Below are positions 52,677 through 61,828 of a stretch of 64,000 nt of DNA, piece after piece. Source of the DNA: Paracoccus sanguinis (GTDB taxonomy: Bacteria > Pseudomonadota > Alphaproteobacteria > Rhodobacterales > Rhodobacteraceae). The notes under the pieces are model-generated. The model made no database searches. It saw only the letters and a list, made by a program, of their open reading frames with translations, and was not told the origin of the DNA. The stretch covers positions 434,001 to 498,000 of the forward strand of contig NZ_FNNA01000002.1 in assembly GCF_900106665.1 (NCBI RefSeq), written 5' to 3'. Position numbers and translations under genes: made by a program. Positions within the stretch are counted from its first letter, which is position 1. Each line of letters starts with the position of its first letter.

Positions 52677-55466
52677 ATGCCACAGAACGACGGGCCCCGG
52701 CGCCCCCCCTCGGGCCGCGCCCCTACCGGCCGCCGCGTGGCCGCCGACAAGCGCTATGCCGACCCCGGCCCCGCGTCCGGCGGCGGTGGTGGTGGCGGCG
52801 GCGCCAGCCTGCCCCCGCAAGAGGCGCGGCGCCGCGCGGCCAGCCAACCGAAGCCGCCGCGGCGGCGTGGCAACGTCGTCACCCGCGGCGTGACCGGGGC
52901 CTTCTCGCTCTTCTGGCGGATCGTCTGGGGCTCGTTCTGGCGCACCGCCGCGACGCTGGTGCTGATCCTCGGCCTCGCCACCGCCTATTTCTACTCGACC
53001 CTGCCCGAGGCGCAGGCGCTCTTCGACGGGCGCGCGCGCGGCTCGGTCACCATGCTTGACCGCGACGGCCGGGTGTTCGCCTGGCGGGGCGAGACCTACA
53101 ACACCGTCGGCGCCGACAAGATCGCCCCGATCCTGCGCGACGCGGTGGTGGCGACCGAGGACAAGCGCTTCTACGGCCACCTCGGCATCAGCCCGCGCGG
53201 CATCGCCAGCGCCATCAAGATCAACATGGCCGAGGGGCGCGGCCCGCTTGAGGGGAACGGCGGCTCGACCATCACCCAGCAGGTCAGCAAGCTGCTGTGC
53301 CTGGGCGAGGAGTTCGACCCGATCAAGTGGAAATCCGAGGCCGACTATGAGGCCGACTGCCGCAAATCCTCGCTCTGGCGCAAGGTGAAGGAGATCCCCT
53401 ATTCGCTGGCGCTCGAGACGAAGTATTCCAAGGACGACATCCTCAACATCTACATGAACCGCAGCTACCTCGGCGCCGGCGCGCGCGGGTTCGAGGCGGC
53501 GGCGCAGCGCTATTTCGGCAAGTCCGCGTCCGAAGTGACCGCCCCCGAGGCGGCGATGCTGGCCGGGCTGCTCAAGGCGCCGAGCTATTTCTCGCCCACC
53601 TCGAACCTGCAGCGGGCGCAGGACCGCGCGAACCTGATCCTCGGGCTGATGCACGAGCAGGGGTATCTGGACGACGCGCAGTTCGCCGACGCCCGGGCCC
53701 ATCCGGCGGTGCTGTCTAAGGCCGCGGCGGCGCGGGCGGGCGGGTATTTCGCAGACTGGGTGATGGAATCCGGCCCCGGCTTCCTGACCACCGAGACGAC
53801 CGAGGACGTCACCATCAAGACGACCTTCGACCAGACGATGCAGCGTCAGGCCGAACGGGCGCTCGCCCGCATCTTCAACGAAAAGGTGGCCAAGGGCTCC
53901 AAGGCGCAGGCCGCGGTGGTGGTCATGTCGGCTGACGGCGCGGTGCGCGCGATGATCGGCGGGCGCGACCCCGCGGGGCTGGCCGGCAGCTTCAACCGCG
54001 CCACCCAGGCCAAGCGGCAGACCGGCTCGTCCTTCAAGCCCTTCGTGTTCGCGGCGGCGCTGGACCAGGGGTTCACCCCCAACGACCGGATCATGGACGC
54101 GCCGATCACCTTCCGCATCAAGGGCGCGAAACCGTGGTCGCCGAAGAACTATACCCGCAACTACCTGGGCGAGATCACGCTGACCACGGCGCTGTCGAAG
54201 TCGATCAACACCGCCACCATCCGCCTGCAGGAGGCGGTGGGCCGCGACAACGTGCGCCGCATCGCGCAGGATTTCGGCTTCGCCCATGACCTCGCCTCGG
54301 GCCCCTCGCTGGGCCTCGGCGTGTCCGAGACGACGCTGCTCGAGATGACCGGCGCCTATGCGGGCATCCGCAACGGCGGCACGGCGGTCCGGCCCTACGG
54401 GCTGGTCGAGCTGCGGATCAAGGGCGACGACAAGCCGCTGATCGGGCAGGTCGGCGGGATGGGCACACGGGTGATCTCGCCCAAGGCCGCGTCCGAGCTG
54501 ATCTGGATGATGAAGCAGGTGATCGAGGCCGGCACCGGCACCCGCGCCCGGCTCGAGGGGCGCGAGGCGGCGGGCAAGACCGGCACGACCTCCTCCTACC
54601 GCGACGCGTGGTTCATCGGCTTCACCGAGCAGTATGTGACCGGCGTCTGGATGGGGTATGACGACAACACCCCGCTCAAGGACGTGACCGGCGGCGGCCT
54701 GCCCGCGCAGATCTGGCAGGCGGTGATGACCGAGATCCACCAGGGCCTGCCGGCGCTGCCGCTGGGGGTGATCGCCCCCGACGCGGCCGGGAACGCCATC
54801 GCGGCCAGCGACGTGGTGTCGGCCGACAGCGACGACCCGCTGGCCGCCGCGCTGGCCGAGGCGCTGGCCGCGGCCCAGCCGGTGCAGGGCGACATGGGCG
54901 GCGCGCCGGGCACCCCGGGCGCGACAGTCGGCTCGGGCGATCCCCTGGGCGATGCGCTGGCCGAGGCGCTCGGCACCGCAGGCTCGGCGCCCGCGCCGGA
55001 GGCGCCCGTCGCGGCAGAGGGCGCCGCGGCGCCCGCGACCGGCTCGGGCGATCCGCTGGGCGACGCGCTGGCCGAGGCGCTCGGCGCCGCAGGCGGGGCG
55101 CCCGCGCCCGCGCCCGAGGCCCCCGCGCCTTCGGGCCCGCCCCCCGCCCGCGAGGTTCCGGCCCCGGCCCCGGTCACGAGCGGCCCGATCCGCCCGCGCG
55201 CCGACGCCGGCGCCCCGCCCGCACGCAGCGCCGCCGCGCCGGACCCCGCCCCCGCTCCCGCTCGCGCGCCGCGCACCGCCGGGGCGACGGTCGGCACCGC
55301 CGAGACCCGCACCCCCGCCCAGAGCGCCGCGATCGAGGCCGCGCTGGCCGCAGCCCAGGGCGGCACGGCCCCGGCCCCTGCCCCGGCCGACCGCGGCGCC
55401 ACCGCGCCCGCCACCGGCGGCGATGCGCTGGCCGAGGCGCTGAACGCCATCCCCGGCCTCAACTGA
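52677..55466 (+). CDS. mrcA: Penicillin-binding protein 1A with repetitive C-terminal tail
   Basis: 929-residue bifunctional peptidoglycan synthase. Gly/Arg-rich cytoplasmic head (1-85), membrane anchor about 87-107, glycosyltransferase domain about 130-310 (VATEDKRFYGHLGIS, GGSTITQQVSKLL), transpeptidase domain about 390-690 (active serine in TGSSFKPF, SKSINTA, KTGTTSSYRDAWF). From about 700 a low-complexity Ala/Pro tail contains repeats of GDPLGDALAEALG. The chosen start is ATG 52677; an in-frame GTG at 52623 adds 18 residues. Ends at a strong bidirectional terminator. Confidence 0.93.
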   Translation: MPQNDGPRRPPSGRAPTGRRVAADKRYADPGPASGGGGGGGGASLPPQEARRRAASQPKPPRRRGNVVTRGVTGAFSLFWRIVWGSFWRTAATLVLILGLATAYFYSTLPEAQALFDGRARGSVTMLDRDGRVFAWRGETYNTVGADKIAPILRDAVVATEDKRFYGHLGISPRGIASAIKINMAEGRGPLEGNGGSTITQQVSKLLCLGEEFDPIKWKSEADYEADCRKSSLWRKVKEIPYSLALETKYSKDDILNIYMNRSYLGAGARGFEAAAQRYFGKSASEVTAPEAAMLAGLLKAPSYFSPTSNLQRAQDRANLILGLMHEQGYLDDAQFADARAHPAVLSKAAAARAGGYFADWVMESGPGFLTTETTEDVTIKTTFDQTMQRQAERALARIFNEKVAKGSKAQAAVVVMSADGAVRAMIGGRDPAGLAGSFNRATQAKRQTGSSFKPFVFAAALDQGFTPNDRIMDAPITFRIKGAKPWSPKNYTRNYLGEITLTTALSKSINTATIRLQEAVGRDNVRRIAQDFGFAHDLASGPSLGLGVSETTLLEMTGAYAGIRNGGTAVRPYGLVELRIKGDDKPLIGQVGGMGTRVISPKAASELIWMMKQVIEAGTGTRARLEGREAAGKTGTTSSYRDAWFIGFTEQYVTGVWMGYDDNTPLKDVTGGGLPAQIWQAVMTEIHQGLPALPLGVIAPDAAGNAIAASDVVSADSDDPLAAALAEALAAAQPVQGDMGGAPGTPGATVGSGDPLGDALAEALGTAGSAPAPEAPVAAEGAAAPATGSGDPLGDALAEALGAAGGAPAPAPEAPAPSGPPPAREVPAPAPVTSGPIRPRADAGAPPARSAAAPDPAPAPARAPRTAGATVGTAETRTPAQSAAIEAALAAAQGGTAPAPAPADRGATAPATGGDALAEALNAIPGLN

Positions 55467-55499
55467 CCCCGGCGTCACCTGACCGCCGCGCCCAAACGA

Positions 55500-55530
55500 A
55501 AAGGGCCCGCGAGTCCGGCGGGCCCTTTCT
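55500..55530. terminator. Bidirectional terminator between PBP1A and mlaC
   Basis: Perfect 11-bp stem AAAGGGCCCGC (55500-55510) with GCGGGCCCTTT (55518-55528), loop of 7. T-run ends on both strands (CCCTTTCTC forward, CCCTTTTCG reverse). Serves both convergent genes. Confidence 0.88.
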
Positions 55531-55551
55531 CGTGGCGCAGGTGGGATGCGG

Positions 55552-56160
55552 TCAGCCCGCCTGCTGCAGATCCGCGATCAGCCCGTTCAAATCGCCCTTG
55601 CGGCGGGCCAGCATCGCGCCGATCTCCTCGCGCTCGGACGCGAGCATGTTCACCCCCTCGATGATGAGGTTGAAGAACCGCGGCTGCCCGGTCTTGTCCG
55701 AGATGTGCCAGTCGACCTGCATCGGGCTGCGCCCGTTCAGATAGGCGGTCGAGCTGACCGACCAGAACGACTTGACCGGCTTGGCGCCTCCGACCTCGAT
55801 CTTCGAGCCGATGAACTCGCGGAACCGCTTGCCGTACTTGCGCGCGATATAGCCGGTCATCGCCTGCTTGAAGCGCCCGAAGGTGGCCGGGTCGAGCCCG
55901 CGCGCCGCCGGTCCCAGCGCCGAGCGGGCGATGGCGTCCACGTCGGCGTGGCGGGTGAACACGCCCTCGAAGCGGCGGTACATCTCGGCCGGCGGGCTGC
56001 CGGCGTTGATGATGGCGAAGACCTCGTCCACGGCGCGCTGGATGGCGGCGGTGGCGCTGGCGGCAGACAACGCGGCCCAGGCCGGCATGGCGGGCAAGCC
56101 CACGGCCAGCGCCCCGGTGGCCATCAGGCCCAGGAACCCGCGGCGGGTCTCAATCGGCAT
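55552..56160 (-). CDS. mlaC: MlaC/Ttg2D phospholipid-binding periplasmic protein
   Basis: 202 residues. Tat-like leader (TRRGFLGLMATGALAVGLPA) cleaving near AWA. The MlaC domain follows with RHADVDAIARSALGPAARGL, YIARKYGKRFREFIG and FFNLIIEGVNMLASEREEI. It shuttles phospholipid between outer and inner membrane. Its start lies inside the last 11 bp of mlaA, so expression is coupled. The inner-membrane MlaFED genes are not in the window. Confidence 0.92.
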   Translation of the reverse strand: MPIETRRGFLGLMATGALAVGLPAMPAWAALSAASATAAIQRAVDEVFAIINAGSPPAEMYRRFEGVFTRHADVDAIARSALGPAARGLDPATFGRFKQAMTGYIARKYGKRFREFIGSKIEVGGAKPVKSFWSVSSTAYLNGRSPMQVDWHISDKTGQPRFFNLIIEGVNMLASEREEIGAMLARRKGDLNGLIADLQQAG

Positions 56161-56932
56161 ATGGGTCAATGACGTCCTCTTCCTGCTTGAGCTCGAAACG
56201 GCGGTGCTGGCTGTAGAGCAGCCGGGCCTGCGCGTAGCTGTCGGCACTGTCGTGCAGAACCGAGTCCACGGTCGAGCCGAAACGCGCCCGCTCACCGGCT
56301 TTTGAGACGATGCGCGCCACCGTGCCCGCCGCCTTCTGCTCGGACGTCAGCACGCTGTCGAGCGGGTCGATCAGCACGAAATCGACGATCTTCCCGGCGA
56401 AATCGCGCTCGGTCGAGGGGCCGAGGACCGGCAGCTCGAGATAGGCGCCCGCGGGCACCCCCCAGACGTGCAGCGTCTCGCCGAAGTCGGTGTCGATCTC
56501 TTGCAGCGCGAACTCGCGCCCCGCGGGATCGAAGACTCCGGCCAGCCCGAGGGTCGAGTTGACGAGGAACCGCGCCGCGTTCTGCGCCGCCGGCTGGGGG
56601 CGGCCCTGCAGCAGGCTGTTGACCACCTTGCCCGGCAGCGAGAGGTTCGACCCGAAGTTGCCGACCATCTCGACCGGGCCCGGCCCCGGCTCCCACGGGT
56701 GGGGATTGGGGGCGGCGGACGCCGTGACCGCCTCGCCGTCGCCGCGGCGCACCGCGCGGCTGATCGGGCGCAGCACGGTGGCGTCCAGGGACTTGTTGAA
56801 GGCGTGGACCTGCCGGTTCATCGGCTCGTAGGGGTCGGCGATCTGCCCCTCGGGCGCCGAGGCGCAGCCTGCGAGAAGCGCGAGTGCCGCAGCGGCAAGC
56901 GCCCCGCGCGGGCGAATGGAAATCGCGGCCAT
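56150..56932 (-). CDS. mlaA: MlaA/VacJ outer-membrane lipoprotein
   Basis: 260 residues with lipobox LLAGC (Cys23). MlaA signature DPYEPMNRQVHAFNKSLD, NNF-like FLVNSTLGLAGVFDPAG and GETLHVWGVPAGAYLELPVLGPST. It removes misplaced phospholipid from the outer leaflet of the outer membrane and hands it to MlaC. Transcribed ahead of mlaC; divergent from the type I secretion operon. Confidence 0.94.
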   Translation of the reverse strand: MAAISIRPRGALAAAALALLAGCASAPEGQIADPYEPMNRQVHAFNKSLDATVLRPISRAVRRGDGEAVTASAAPNPHPWEPGPGPVEMVGNFGSNLSLPGKVVNSLLQGRPQPAAQNAARFLVNSTLGLAGVFDPAGREFALQEIDTDFGETLHVWGVPAGAYLELPVLGPSTERDFAGKIVDFVLIDPLDSVLTSEQKAAGTVARIVSKAGERARFGSTVDSVLHDSADSYAQARLLYSQHRRFELKQEEDVIDPYAD

Positions 56933-57075
56933 GAACCTCTCCTTAACCCGTCCGTGCGATGAAGCCGACGTCGGGCCTGTTTACGCCATTGCGGCTGGGA
57001 TAGTGACGGAAGCGGACCGCGGCAACCGGCCAGGCAACTGGACGATGACACGAGCCTGCGACGGGATAGGGGACG

Positions 57076-58818
57076 ATGGCAGCGCCACCCGGACGGCATG
57101 ACGGATTCGCCGAACTCAGGGCCGCCCGTGGGGGCAGCCTGGGGCTGGTCGCGGCCGTCGCGGTGTTCTCGGTCGCGGTGAACCTGCTGAACCTGACCGG
57201 GCCGCTCTTCATGATGCAGGTCTATGACCGGGTGCTGGGCAGTCGCTCGGTCCCGACGCTCGCGGCGCTGTTCGCGCTGGTGGCGTTTCTCTTTGCCATG
57301 ATGGGGCTGATCGACTTTGCCCGCACCCGGGTGATGGCCCGCGTGGCGATGCGCTTTCAGGACCGGATGGAACAGCGGGTGTTCCAGGCCGCCCTCGCCG
57401 AGGGCGCGGCAACCGGCCAGACCCATGCCGCGCAAGGCGGGCTGCGCGATCTCGAGGCGGTGCGCCAGCTCATCGGCTCGCCGGTGCTGATGGCGCTGTT
57501 CGACCTGCCCTGGGCGCCGGTGTTCCTCGCCGGGCTTTATCTCTTTCATCCGGTGCTGGGTGTGGTGGCCACCATCGGCGGGCTGATTCTCGTCATCACC
57601 ACCTGGCTCAACCAGTCGCTGACGCGCCGGCCGCTGCAGCAGGCGGTGCTGTCCGGCCAGACCGCCGACCGCGCCGCCGACCTCTACCGCGACGAGGGCG
57701 AGTTGATCGGCGCGCTCGGGATGCGGCAGGCGACCTTCCTGCGCTGGCGCGGGGCGCGCGAGCGCATGGCGCAGGCGACGATGACCGGCGCCGACCGCGG
57801 CTCGTTCTTCGCGGTGTTCTCGCGCACCTTCCGGCTGTTCCTGCAGTCGGCGCTGCTGGCCGCCGGGGCGTGGCTGGTGCTGCGGCAGGAGGTGACGCCG
57901 GGCGCGATGATCGCCAGCTCGATCCTGATGGGCCGGGCGCTGGCGCCGATCGAGCAGATCGTCGGCGGCTGGCAGGTGATCCAGCGCGCCCAGGACGGGT
58001 GGGCGCGGATGGGCAACCTGCTGAGCCGCCGCCCCCCGCAGCCGCCGCGCACACCCCTGCCCCGCCCGGCCGCGCGGCTCGAGGTGTCGAACCTGACCGT
58101 GGTGCCGCCCGGCCAGTCGGTGCCGACGCTGCGCGGGGTCAGCTTCTCGCTCGGCCCCGGGCAGGCGCTCGGGGTGATCGGCCCGTCCGGGGCGGGCAAG
58201 TCCACGCTGGCGCGGGCGCTGATCGGCGCCTGGCCGGCGGCGGGCGGGGCGATCCGCCTCGATGGCGCGACGCTCGAGCAGTATGACCCGGACGTGCTCG
58301 GGGGGCTGATCGGCTATCTGCCCCAGCAGGTGACGCTGTTCGACGGCACCATCGCCGAGAACATCGCCCGGCTCTCGCCCTCGCCCGACCCTGATGCCGT
58401 GGTCCGCGCGGCGACCGCGGCGGCGGCGCACCGGATGATTCTCGACCTGCCGCAGGGATACGACACGCCGATCGCGCAGGCCGGCGCGCGGCTCTCGGGC
58501 GGGCAGATCCAGCGCGTCGGGCTGGCCCGCGCGCTCTATCTCGACCCGGTGCTGTTCGTCCTCGACGAGCCGAATTCGAACCTCGACAATGAGGGGTCCG
58601 AGGCGCTGAACCTCGCGATCCGGGCCATCAAGGCGCGGGGCGGCGCGGTGATCATCATGGCCCACCGCCCGGCCGCCATCGCCGAGTGCGAGCTGCTCTT
58701 GGTGATGAGCCAGGGCACCCGCCAGGCCTTCGGGCCCCGCGACGAGGTGCTGCGCTCGACCGTCCGCAACGCCGAGACGATCAACCGCGCCAAGGGTGCG
58801 GGCGGAGGCGTGACATGA
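57076..58818 (+). CDS. Type I secretion system permease/ATPase (PrtD-like)
   Basis: 580-residue ABC exporter half-transporter. Membrane domain about 15-320 with [23 protein letters not shown], then the ATPase: Walker [20 protein letters not shown] (about 368-387), signature [15 protein letters not shown], Walker [14 protein letters not shown]. No N-terminal C39 peptidase, as expected for exporters of RTX proteases and S-layer-like proteins. The stop overlaps the HlyD-type start (ATGA). No TolC homolog is seen nearby. The frameshifted RTX gene at 5.7 kb and the Hint protein at 40 kb are plausible client types. Confidence 0.92.
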   Translation: MAAPPGRHDGFAELRAARGGSLGLVAAVAVFSVAVNLLNLTGPLFMMQVYDRVLGSRSVPTLAALFALVAFLFAMMGLIDFARTRVMARVAMRFQDRMEQRVFQAALAEGAATGQTHAAQGGLRDLEAVRQLIGSPVLMALFDLPWAPVFLAGLYLFHPVLGVVATIGGLILVITTWLNQSLTRRPLQQAVLSGQTADRAADLYRDEGELIGALGMRQATFLRWRGARERMAQATMTGADRGSFFAVFSRTFRLFLQSALLAAGAWLVLRQEVTPGAMIASSILMGRALAPIEQIVGGWQVIQRAQDGWARMGNLLSRRPPQPPRTPLPRPAARLEVSNLTVVPPGQSVPTLRGVSFSLGPGQALGVIGPSGAGKSTLARALIGAWPAAGGAIRLDGATLEQYDPDVLGGLIGYLPQQVTLFDGTIAENIARLSPSPDPDAVVRAATAAAAHRMILDLPQGYDTPIAQAGARLSGGQIQRVGLARALYLDPVLFVLDEPNSNLDNEGSEALNLAIRAIKARGGAVIIMAHRPAAIAECELLLVMSQGTRQAFGPRDEVLRSTVRNAETINRAKGAGGGVT

Positions 58819-60578
58819 CCGCAAGCCCCCCCGGACACCGCGCCGAGTCGGTGCCTTCCGGTCAGACGGACGAGGCCGTGTTGGCTGCTGGTGAGGCGTC
58901 TGCCGCCGCTGGTGCTGATTCGACGGTGGGTGGCCCGGACACGGTGTCCCCGACGCCCGGCCAAGCCGTTTCCAGCACGAACCGCCTCGGCACGTCCTCT
59001 GGTGGCACCCCGCCCCACCCGGCCGCCCTTGCACCGCCACGCGCACCCACGACCGCCTCGCCCCCCGGCCCCGACACCCCGGCCCCCACGCGCAGCGCCG
59101 CGCCCGCGCCCGCGCGCGCGGCCCAGGAGCCCACGCCGCAACCGGGCGCGGCCAACCCGCTCGGCACCGCGGCGGTGGCCTCGCTCTCGGACACCGGCGG
59201 CAGCCCGCCCCGGCCTCCACGCCGCACCGGCCGCGGCGGCCCGCCGGCCACCGGGGCGCCGCTCACTCCGCCGCCCACGCCACCCGCCGCCCGCTGGTCG
59301 GCGCGCGGGGCGGTCCTGCTCGGGGTCTTCGGGCTGCTGCTGCTCATCGGCGGGTTCGGCGGCTGGGCCGTCTTCTCGCGCATCGCCGGGGCCGTCGTCG
59401 CCCCCGGCCAGGTCGAGGTCGAGCAGCACCGCCAGGTCGTCCAGCACCCCGAGGGCGGGGTGGTCGAGCAGATCGCCGTGCGCGAGGGCCAGACCGTCGC
59501 CGCGGGCGACCTGCTGATCCGCCTCGACGGGACGCTGCTCAGGACCGAGCTCGCCATCGTCGAAGGGCAGTACTTCGAGGTGCTGGCCCGGCGCGGCCGG
59601 CTCGAGGCCGAGCGCGTGGACCAGCCCGAGATCACCTTTCCGACCGAGCTGACCGAGCTGGCACCCTCGCGTCCCGACCTTCAGGCGATGATCGACGGGC
59701 AGACGAGCCTCTTCCGCTCGCGCCTCGACACGCTCCACCAGTCCACCGAGCAGCTCGACGCCCAGGCCGAGCAGGTCGGCCAGCAGATCGAGGGGATCGA
59801 CGCGCAGACTGTCGCGCTCGACCAGCAGCGGGTGCTGATCGGGCGCGAGCTGAAGGATGCGCAGAGCCTGCTCGACAAGGGCCTCGCGCAGGCCCCGCGG
59901 GTGCTGGCGCTGGAACGCGAGGCGGCGCGGCTCGACGGGCAGCTGGGCGAGCTCAAGGCGGGCCGCGCGCAGGGGCAGACCCAGATCACCGAGATCGGGA
60001 TCAGCAAGCTGCGCCTCGCCGCGACTCGGCGCGAGCAGGCCGAGACCGAGCTGCGCGACCTCGGCTACCGCGAGCTCGAGCTGGCCGAGCGCCGCCGCGG
60101 CCTGACCGAGCAGATCGCCCGGCTCGACATCCGCGCCCCCGTCTCGGGGATCATCCACCAGCTGCAGGTCACGACGCCGCGCTCGGTGATCCGCCCGGCC
60201 GAGCCGGTGATGTACCTGATCCCGCAGGACCGCCCGCTGGTCATCGCCGCCCGCATCGCCCCGATCAACGTGGACGAGGTGCACGTCGGGCAGCAGGTCG
60301 TGCTGCGGTTCTCGGCCTTCTCGAGCCGCACCACGCCCGAGATCGACGGCACGCTGGCCCGCGTCTCGGCCGACGCGGTGGTGGACGAGGCCTCGCGGAT
60401 GCAGTTCTACCGCGCCGAGGTCACGCTGCCGCAATCCGAGCGCGACAAGCTGGGCGACTTGGCGCTGATCCCGGGGATGCCGGTCGAGGTTTACATCCAG
60501 ACCGGCGAGCGCAGCCCGCTCGCCTATCTGGTCAAGCCGCTGAGCGACTATTTCGTACGGGCGTTCCGCGAGCAGTAG
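58815..60578 (+). CDS. Type I secretion periplasmic adaptor (HlyD family) with long N-terminal extension
   Basis: 587 residues, longer than the usual 430-480. Residues 1-160 are Pro/Ala/Thr/Gly-rich and probably disordered in the cytoplasm; the membrane anchor is about 166-186 ([19 protein letters not shown]). Then the HlyD core: [20 protein letters not shown] lipoyl-like half, a long coiled coil (about 260-440) and ISGIIHQ-type return with [19 protein letters not shown]. Ends VRAFREQ. The frame begins 4 bp inside the ABC stop. The last 16 bases seed the repeat that follows. Confidence 0.93.
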   Translation: MTASPPGHRAESVPSGQTDEAVLAAGEASAAAGADSTVGGPDTVSPTPGQAVSSTNRLGTSSGGTPPHPAALAPPRAPTTASPPGPDTPAPTRSAAPAPARAAQEPTPQPGAANPLGTAAVASLSDTGGSPPRPPRRTGRGGPPATGAPLTPPPTPPAARWSARGAVLLGVFGLLLLIGGFGGWAVFSRIAGAVVAPGQVEVEQHRQVVQHPEGGVVEQIAVREGQTVAAGDLLIRLDGTLLRTELAIVEGQYFEVLARRGRLEAERVDQPEITFPTELTELAPSRPDLQAMIDGQTSLFRSRLDTLHQSTEQLDAQAEQVGQQIEGIDAQTVALDQQRVLIGRELKDAQSLLDKGLAQAPRVLALEREAARLDGQLGELKAGRAQGQTQITEIGISKLRLAATRREQAETELRDLGYRELELAERRRGLTEQIARLDIRAPVSGIIHQLQVTTPRSVIRPAEPVMYLIPQDRPLVIAARIAPINVDEVHVGQQVVLRFSAFSSRTTPEIDGTLARVSADAVVDEASRMQFYRAEVTLPQSERDKLGDLALIPGMPVEVYIQTGERSPLAYLVKPLSDYFVRAFREQ

Positions 60579-61006
60579 GGCGGGGGAAGCAGGCGGGCGG
60601 GCGGTAGTCCGTGGGGGGCAGGTCGGCGATGCTTCCGGGGCAGACGTTCTTCACCACGACAGCCGGGGCCGCGAGCAGTAGCGCGGAGAAATCGGACGGT
60701 CGGGGACGTTGCATCGGTCGGATTTGCGGGCCTTCGGGTTTAGAAGTTATTCACCAAGGCGCCCGGTCGTTCCGCGAGCAGTAGGGGGACGCAGGCAGTC
60801 CGCGGTTTGCTGGATCGGTCGAGGCGCCGATGCTTTTGTTTTGGGAGTTCTTCACTACGCACCCTGGGGGCTTTCCGCGAACAGTAACGGGGCAGTCCGC
60901 GGTAACGGGGCAATCTGGCGGCCGCCGCACGCTGGATCGGCAGGGTTGGCGGACCTCCTTGATCAAAGTTCTCACTTCGTCACCCCGGGTGTTCCGGGAG
61001 CGATTG
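60563..61006 (+). repeat. Decayed tandem repeat, period about 103 bp, seeded by the HlyD gene end
   Basis: The last codons plus stop of the HlyD-type gene (GTTCCGCGAGCAGTAG, 60563-60578) recur at 60669-60681, 60769-60784 (identical over 16 bp), 60872-60887 (two changes) and, decayed, at 60991-61006. A second landmark, GTTCTTCACCACG (60646-60658), recurs at about 60745, 60847 and 60966. Spacings are about 99-119 bp. Intervening parts share TCCGCGG, GGATCGG and CGATGCTT pieces. No coding frame is conserved across units. Confidence 0.7.
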
Positions 61007-61092
61007 CGGGTAGCAAAATCGGTCGGCCAAGGCATCCGCGCAGCATGGGCTAGGTCTGGCCCGTAGGCCGGTTCGCTGCCGCCGCTCCCCGA

Positions 61093-61366
61093 AGGGGTCG
61101 CAGCCCAGTGCCGCGCCGACGGGCGGCTGGCCCTCAGCTCCACGCTCGAGCAGGTACCGGCCGAGCGGATCTTTGATCCGCTGCGCGGGCGCCGCCGCAC
61201 GAGGGGGTCGTGGCCGAGCGCCGCACCCGCGGGCGGCTGGCGCTGAGCTATGCGCCCGAGCGGGTGTCGACCGAGCGGATCGTCGATGCCGCTGACCGCG
61301 GGCAGGGTGCCGAAAGCGGACCGCTCAACCGAACAGCCGGGCCTGCAGGACGTGTTCTGGTCGTGA
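61093..61366 (+). pseudogene. Remnant of an ABC-transporter ATPase C-terminus, tandemly duplicated
   Basis: The copy at 61203-61302 reads GRLALSYAPERVSTERIVDA; after a one-base frame change it continues DRSTEQPGLQDVFWS to a TGA at 61364-61366. This is the typical end of ABC-2 type export ATPases (xLSTxxPxLEDVFLxLT). A more decayed copy at 61093-61189 reads GRLALSSTLEQVPAERIFDP. The copies are offset by 110 bp. No Walker motifs are present, so only the tail of the gene survives. Confidence 0.6.
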
Positions 61367-61376
61367 CCGGCGGTTG

Positions 61377-61530
61377 CTAGAGCCAACGCTTCCACCGCGC
61401 CAGCGGATGGATCAGCAGCGCCGAAAGCACCACCGCCGCCAGCGCCATCGGGTCGCCGTAACGCCTGTGAAGTTCCGGCATCACGTCCGAAGCTCATCCC
61501 GTTGAGCACCCGCGATGAACGCGCTGCGGC
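61377..61530 (-). pseudogene. Remnant of a CorA-type Mg2+ transporter C-terminus
   Basis: On the minus strand, ATG 61481 to TAG 61377 reads MPELHRRYGDPMALAAVVLS then a second hydrophobic half ending RWKRWL. This matches the CorA end (GMNFxxMPELHWxxGYPxALxxM...KRxGWL). Just upstream, one frame away, LNGMSFGR stands where the GMNF signature should be, preceded by SAFIAG. So the last periplasmic loop and second helix are present but frameshifted, and everything before is missing. Confidence 0.6.
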
Positions 61531-61828
61531 TCACTCCCAGCTCGGCTGCCCCTGACCTCGGAGCCGCGTCACCTGTGCAAGTTTTCCTCGCGGCGCCGCG
61601 ACAGGAGACGGAGCCAATCAGCCCGACGCCGCCGGACACGCCCGTCGCCCATCCCACCGTAGGACGCGCACCGCCACCCGCGGACCCACCCCCGCCCGAC
61701 CCCGCCCCCCTCCACCACCCCCGCCCCGCGGACCAACCAGCCCCTCCCACCCCCCGCAAACGCCCCACCCCATTGCCCCCTCGCCCCTGAGCGCCTATCC
61801 CCAAGCCAGCATCGCGGCGAGGGGCGGC
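61531..61828. other. C-rich intergenic segment before trkA
   Basis: From about 61640 to 61795 the plus strand is strongly C-rich with almost no G (runs such as CCCACCCCC), unlike balanced GC elsewhere. An open frame 61515-61790 gives only a Pro-rich, non-homologous peptide. No promoter or terminator was recognised. The trkA ribosome site (GGCGAGGGGC) begins at about 61816. Confidence 0.5.

Noticed and set aside
60751-61509. 252-codon minus-strand frame through the graveyard
   Set aside because: It crosses the CorA remnant in the wrong frame and runs through repeats; composition changes along it and no domain is seen.
61515-61790. Pro-rich 91-codon plus-strand frame
   Set aside because: It is a direct product of the C-rich tract, lacks a credible ribosome site and any homology.
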